This document shows positions 63,957 through 64,000 of a DNA stretch of 64,000 nt, in pieces; the first letter of the stretch is position 1; every line of letters begins with the position of its first letter. The translations under genes and the position numbers were made by a program. This DNA comes from Prorocentrum cordatum (lineage: Eukaryota > Sar > Dinophyceae > Prorocentrales > Prorocentraceae): contig CAUYUJ010016715.1 of the NCBI GenBank assembly GCA_963575745.1, forward strand, positions 102,501 to 166,500. Direction: 5' to 3'. The notes under the pieces were generated by a model. That model had not been told where the DNA came from and did not search any database. It was given only the letters and a program-made list of their open reading frames with translations.

Positions 63957-64000
63957 TGGCCTCGTCCTTCCCTCCGCCTGGTCAGGCCCGTTATTGCGTG

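Noticed and set aside
1-64000. tRNA and rRNA genes
   Set aside because: I scanned by eye for the tRNA B-box-like GGTTCGAATCC and for rRNA core words and found nothing convincing. A covariance-model scan would be decisive.

Overview
The window looks like nuclear DNA of a large, repeat-dominated eukaryotic genome, most probably a dinoflagellate (a Prorocentrum-like, GC-rich one). I infer this from three things: high GC by eye (not calculated), remnants of LINE-type retroelements whose endonuclease motifs resemble those I know from dinoflagellates, and near-total occupation by satellites, microsatellites and short inverted-repeat elements with no operons and no bacterial-style gene packing. The species is not proven by the sequence. 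No complete, confidently functional protein gene, rRNA, tRNA or CRISPR array was recognised.

Layout. 1-6.4 kb: gene-less GC-rich DNA with CCCAAGA-type low-complexity tracts and small tandem repeats. 7.0-8.3 kb: dispersed element carrying a very regular 73-bp tandem array (14 units); a second copy with 9 units lies at 45.1-46.0 kb. 8.5-10.9 kb: a degenerate ~90-bp repeat in both orientations. 11.4-15.2 kb: a broken LINE-like retroelement (coiled-coil ORF1 part, endonuclease/exonuclease/phosphatase or EEP domain, zinc-knuckle-like tail, no reverse transcriptase seen), interrupted by a 165-bp inverted-repeat element. That short element has three more copies, at 15.9, 35.9 and 41.3 kb. 19.8-22.2 kb: ~160-bp and ~60-bp tandem arrays. 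24.7 kb: AT-rich inverted-repeat element. 28.2-30.9 kb: two arrays of a 103-bp repeat that is stop-free over long distances. 31-34.6 kb: degenerate repeats, two weak coding candidates and an extreme G-run block. 34.9-37 kb: CCCAAGA tracts. 37.6-41 kb: pyrimidine-rich microsatellites and a ~37-bp array bracketed by (ATC)n. 42-44 kb: another inverted-repeat element with ~60-bp arms. 47.6-53.7 kb: G/C-rich and TCC repeats. 53.7-55.4 kb: ACCAG-type array. 55.5-57.2 kb: a degenerate minus-strand gene-like region. 57.4-59.6 kb: a tandemly duplicated ~1-kb unit. 59.8-63.6 kb: a tandem array split by a 2.24-kb EEP-endonuclease retroelement remnant. The window ends with a perfect 23-bp inverted repeat.

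How it fits together. The recognisable coding matter is retroelement debris. The rest is a mosaic of repeat families, several shared between distant parts of the window, with nested insertions that give relative ages: short element inside LINE remnant, short element inside a satellite unit, LINE remnant inside a satellite array. The best candidates for something undescribed are the four-copy short inverted-repeat family, whose ends are compatible with intron boundaries, and the composite element with an internal 73-bp satellite.
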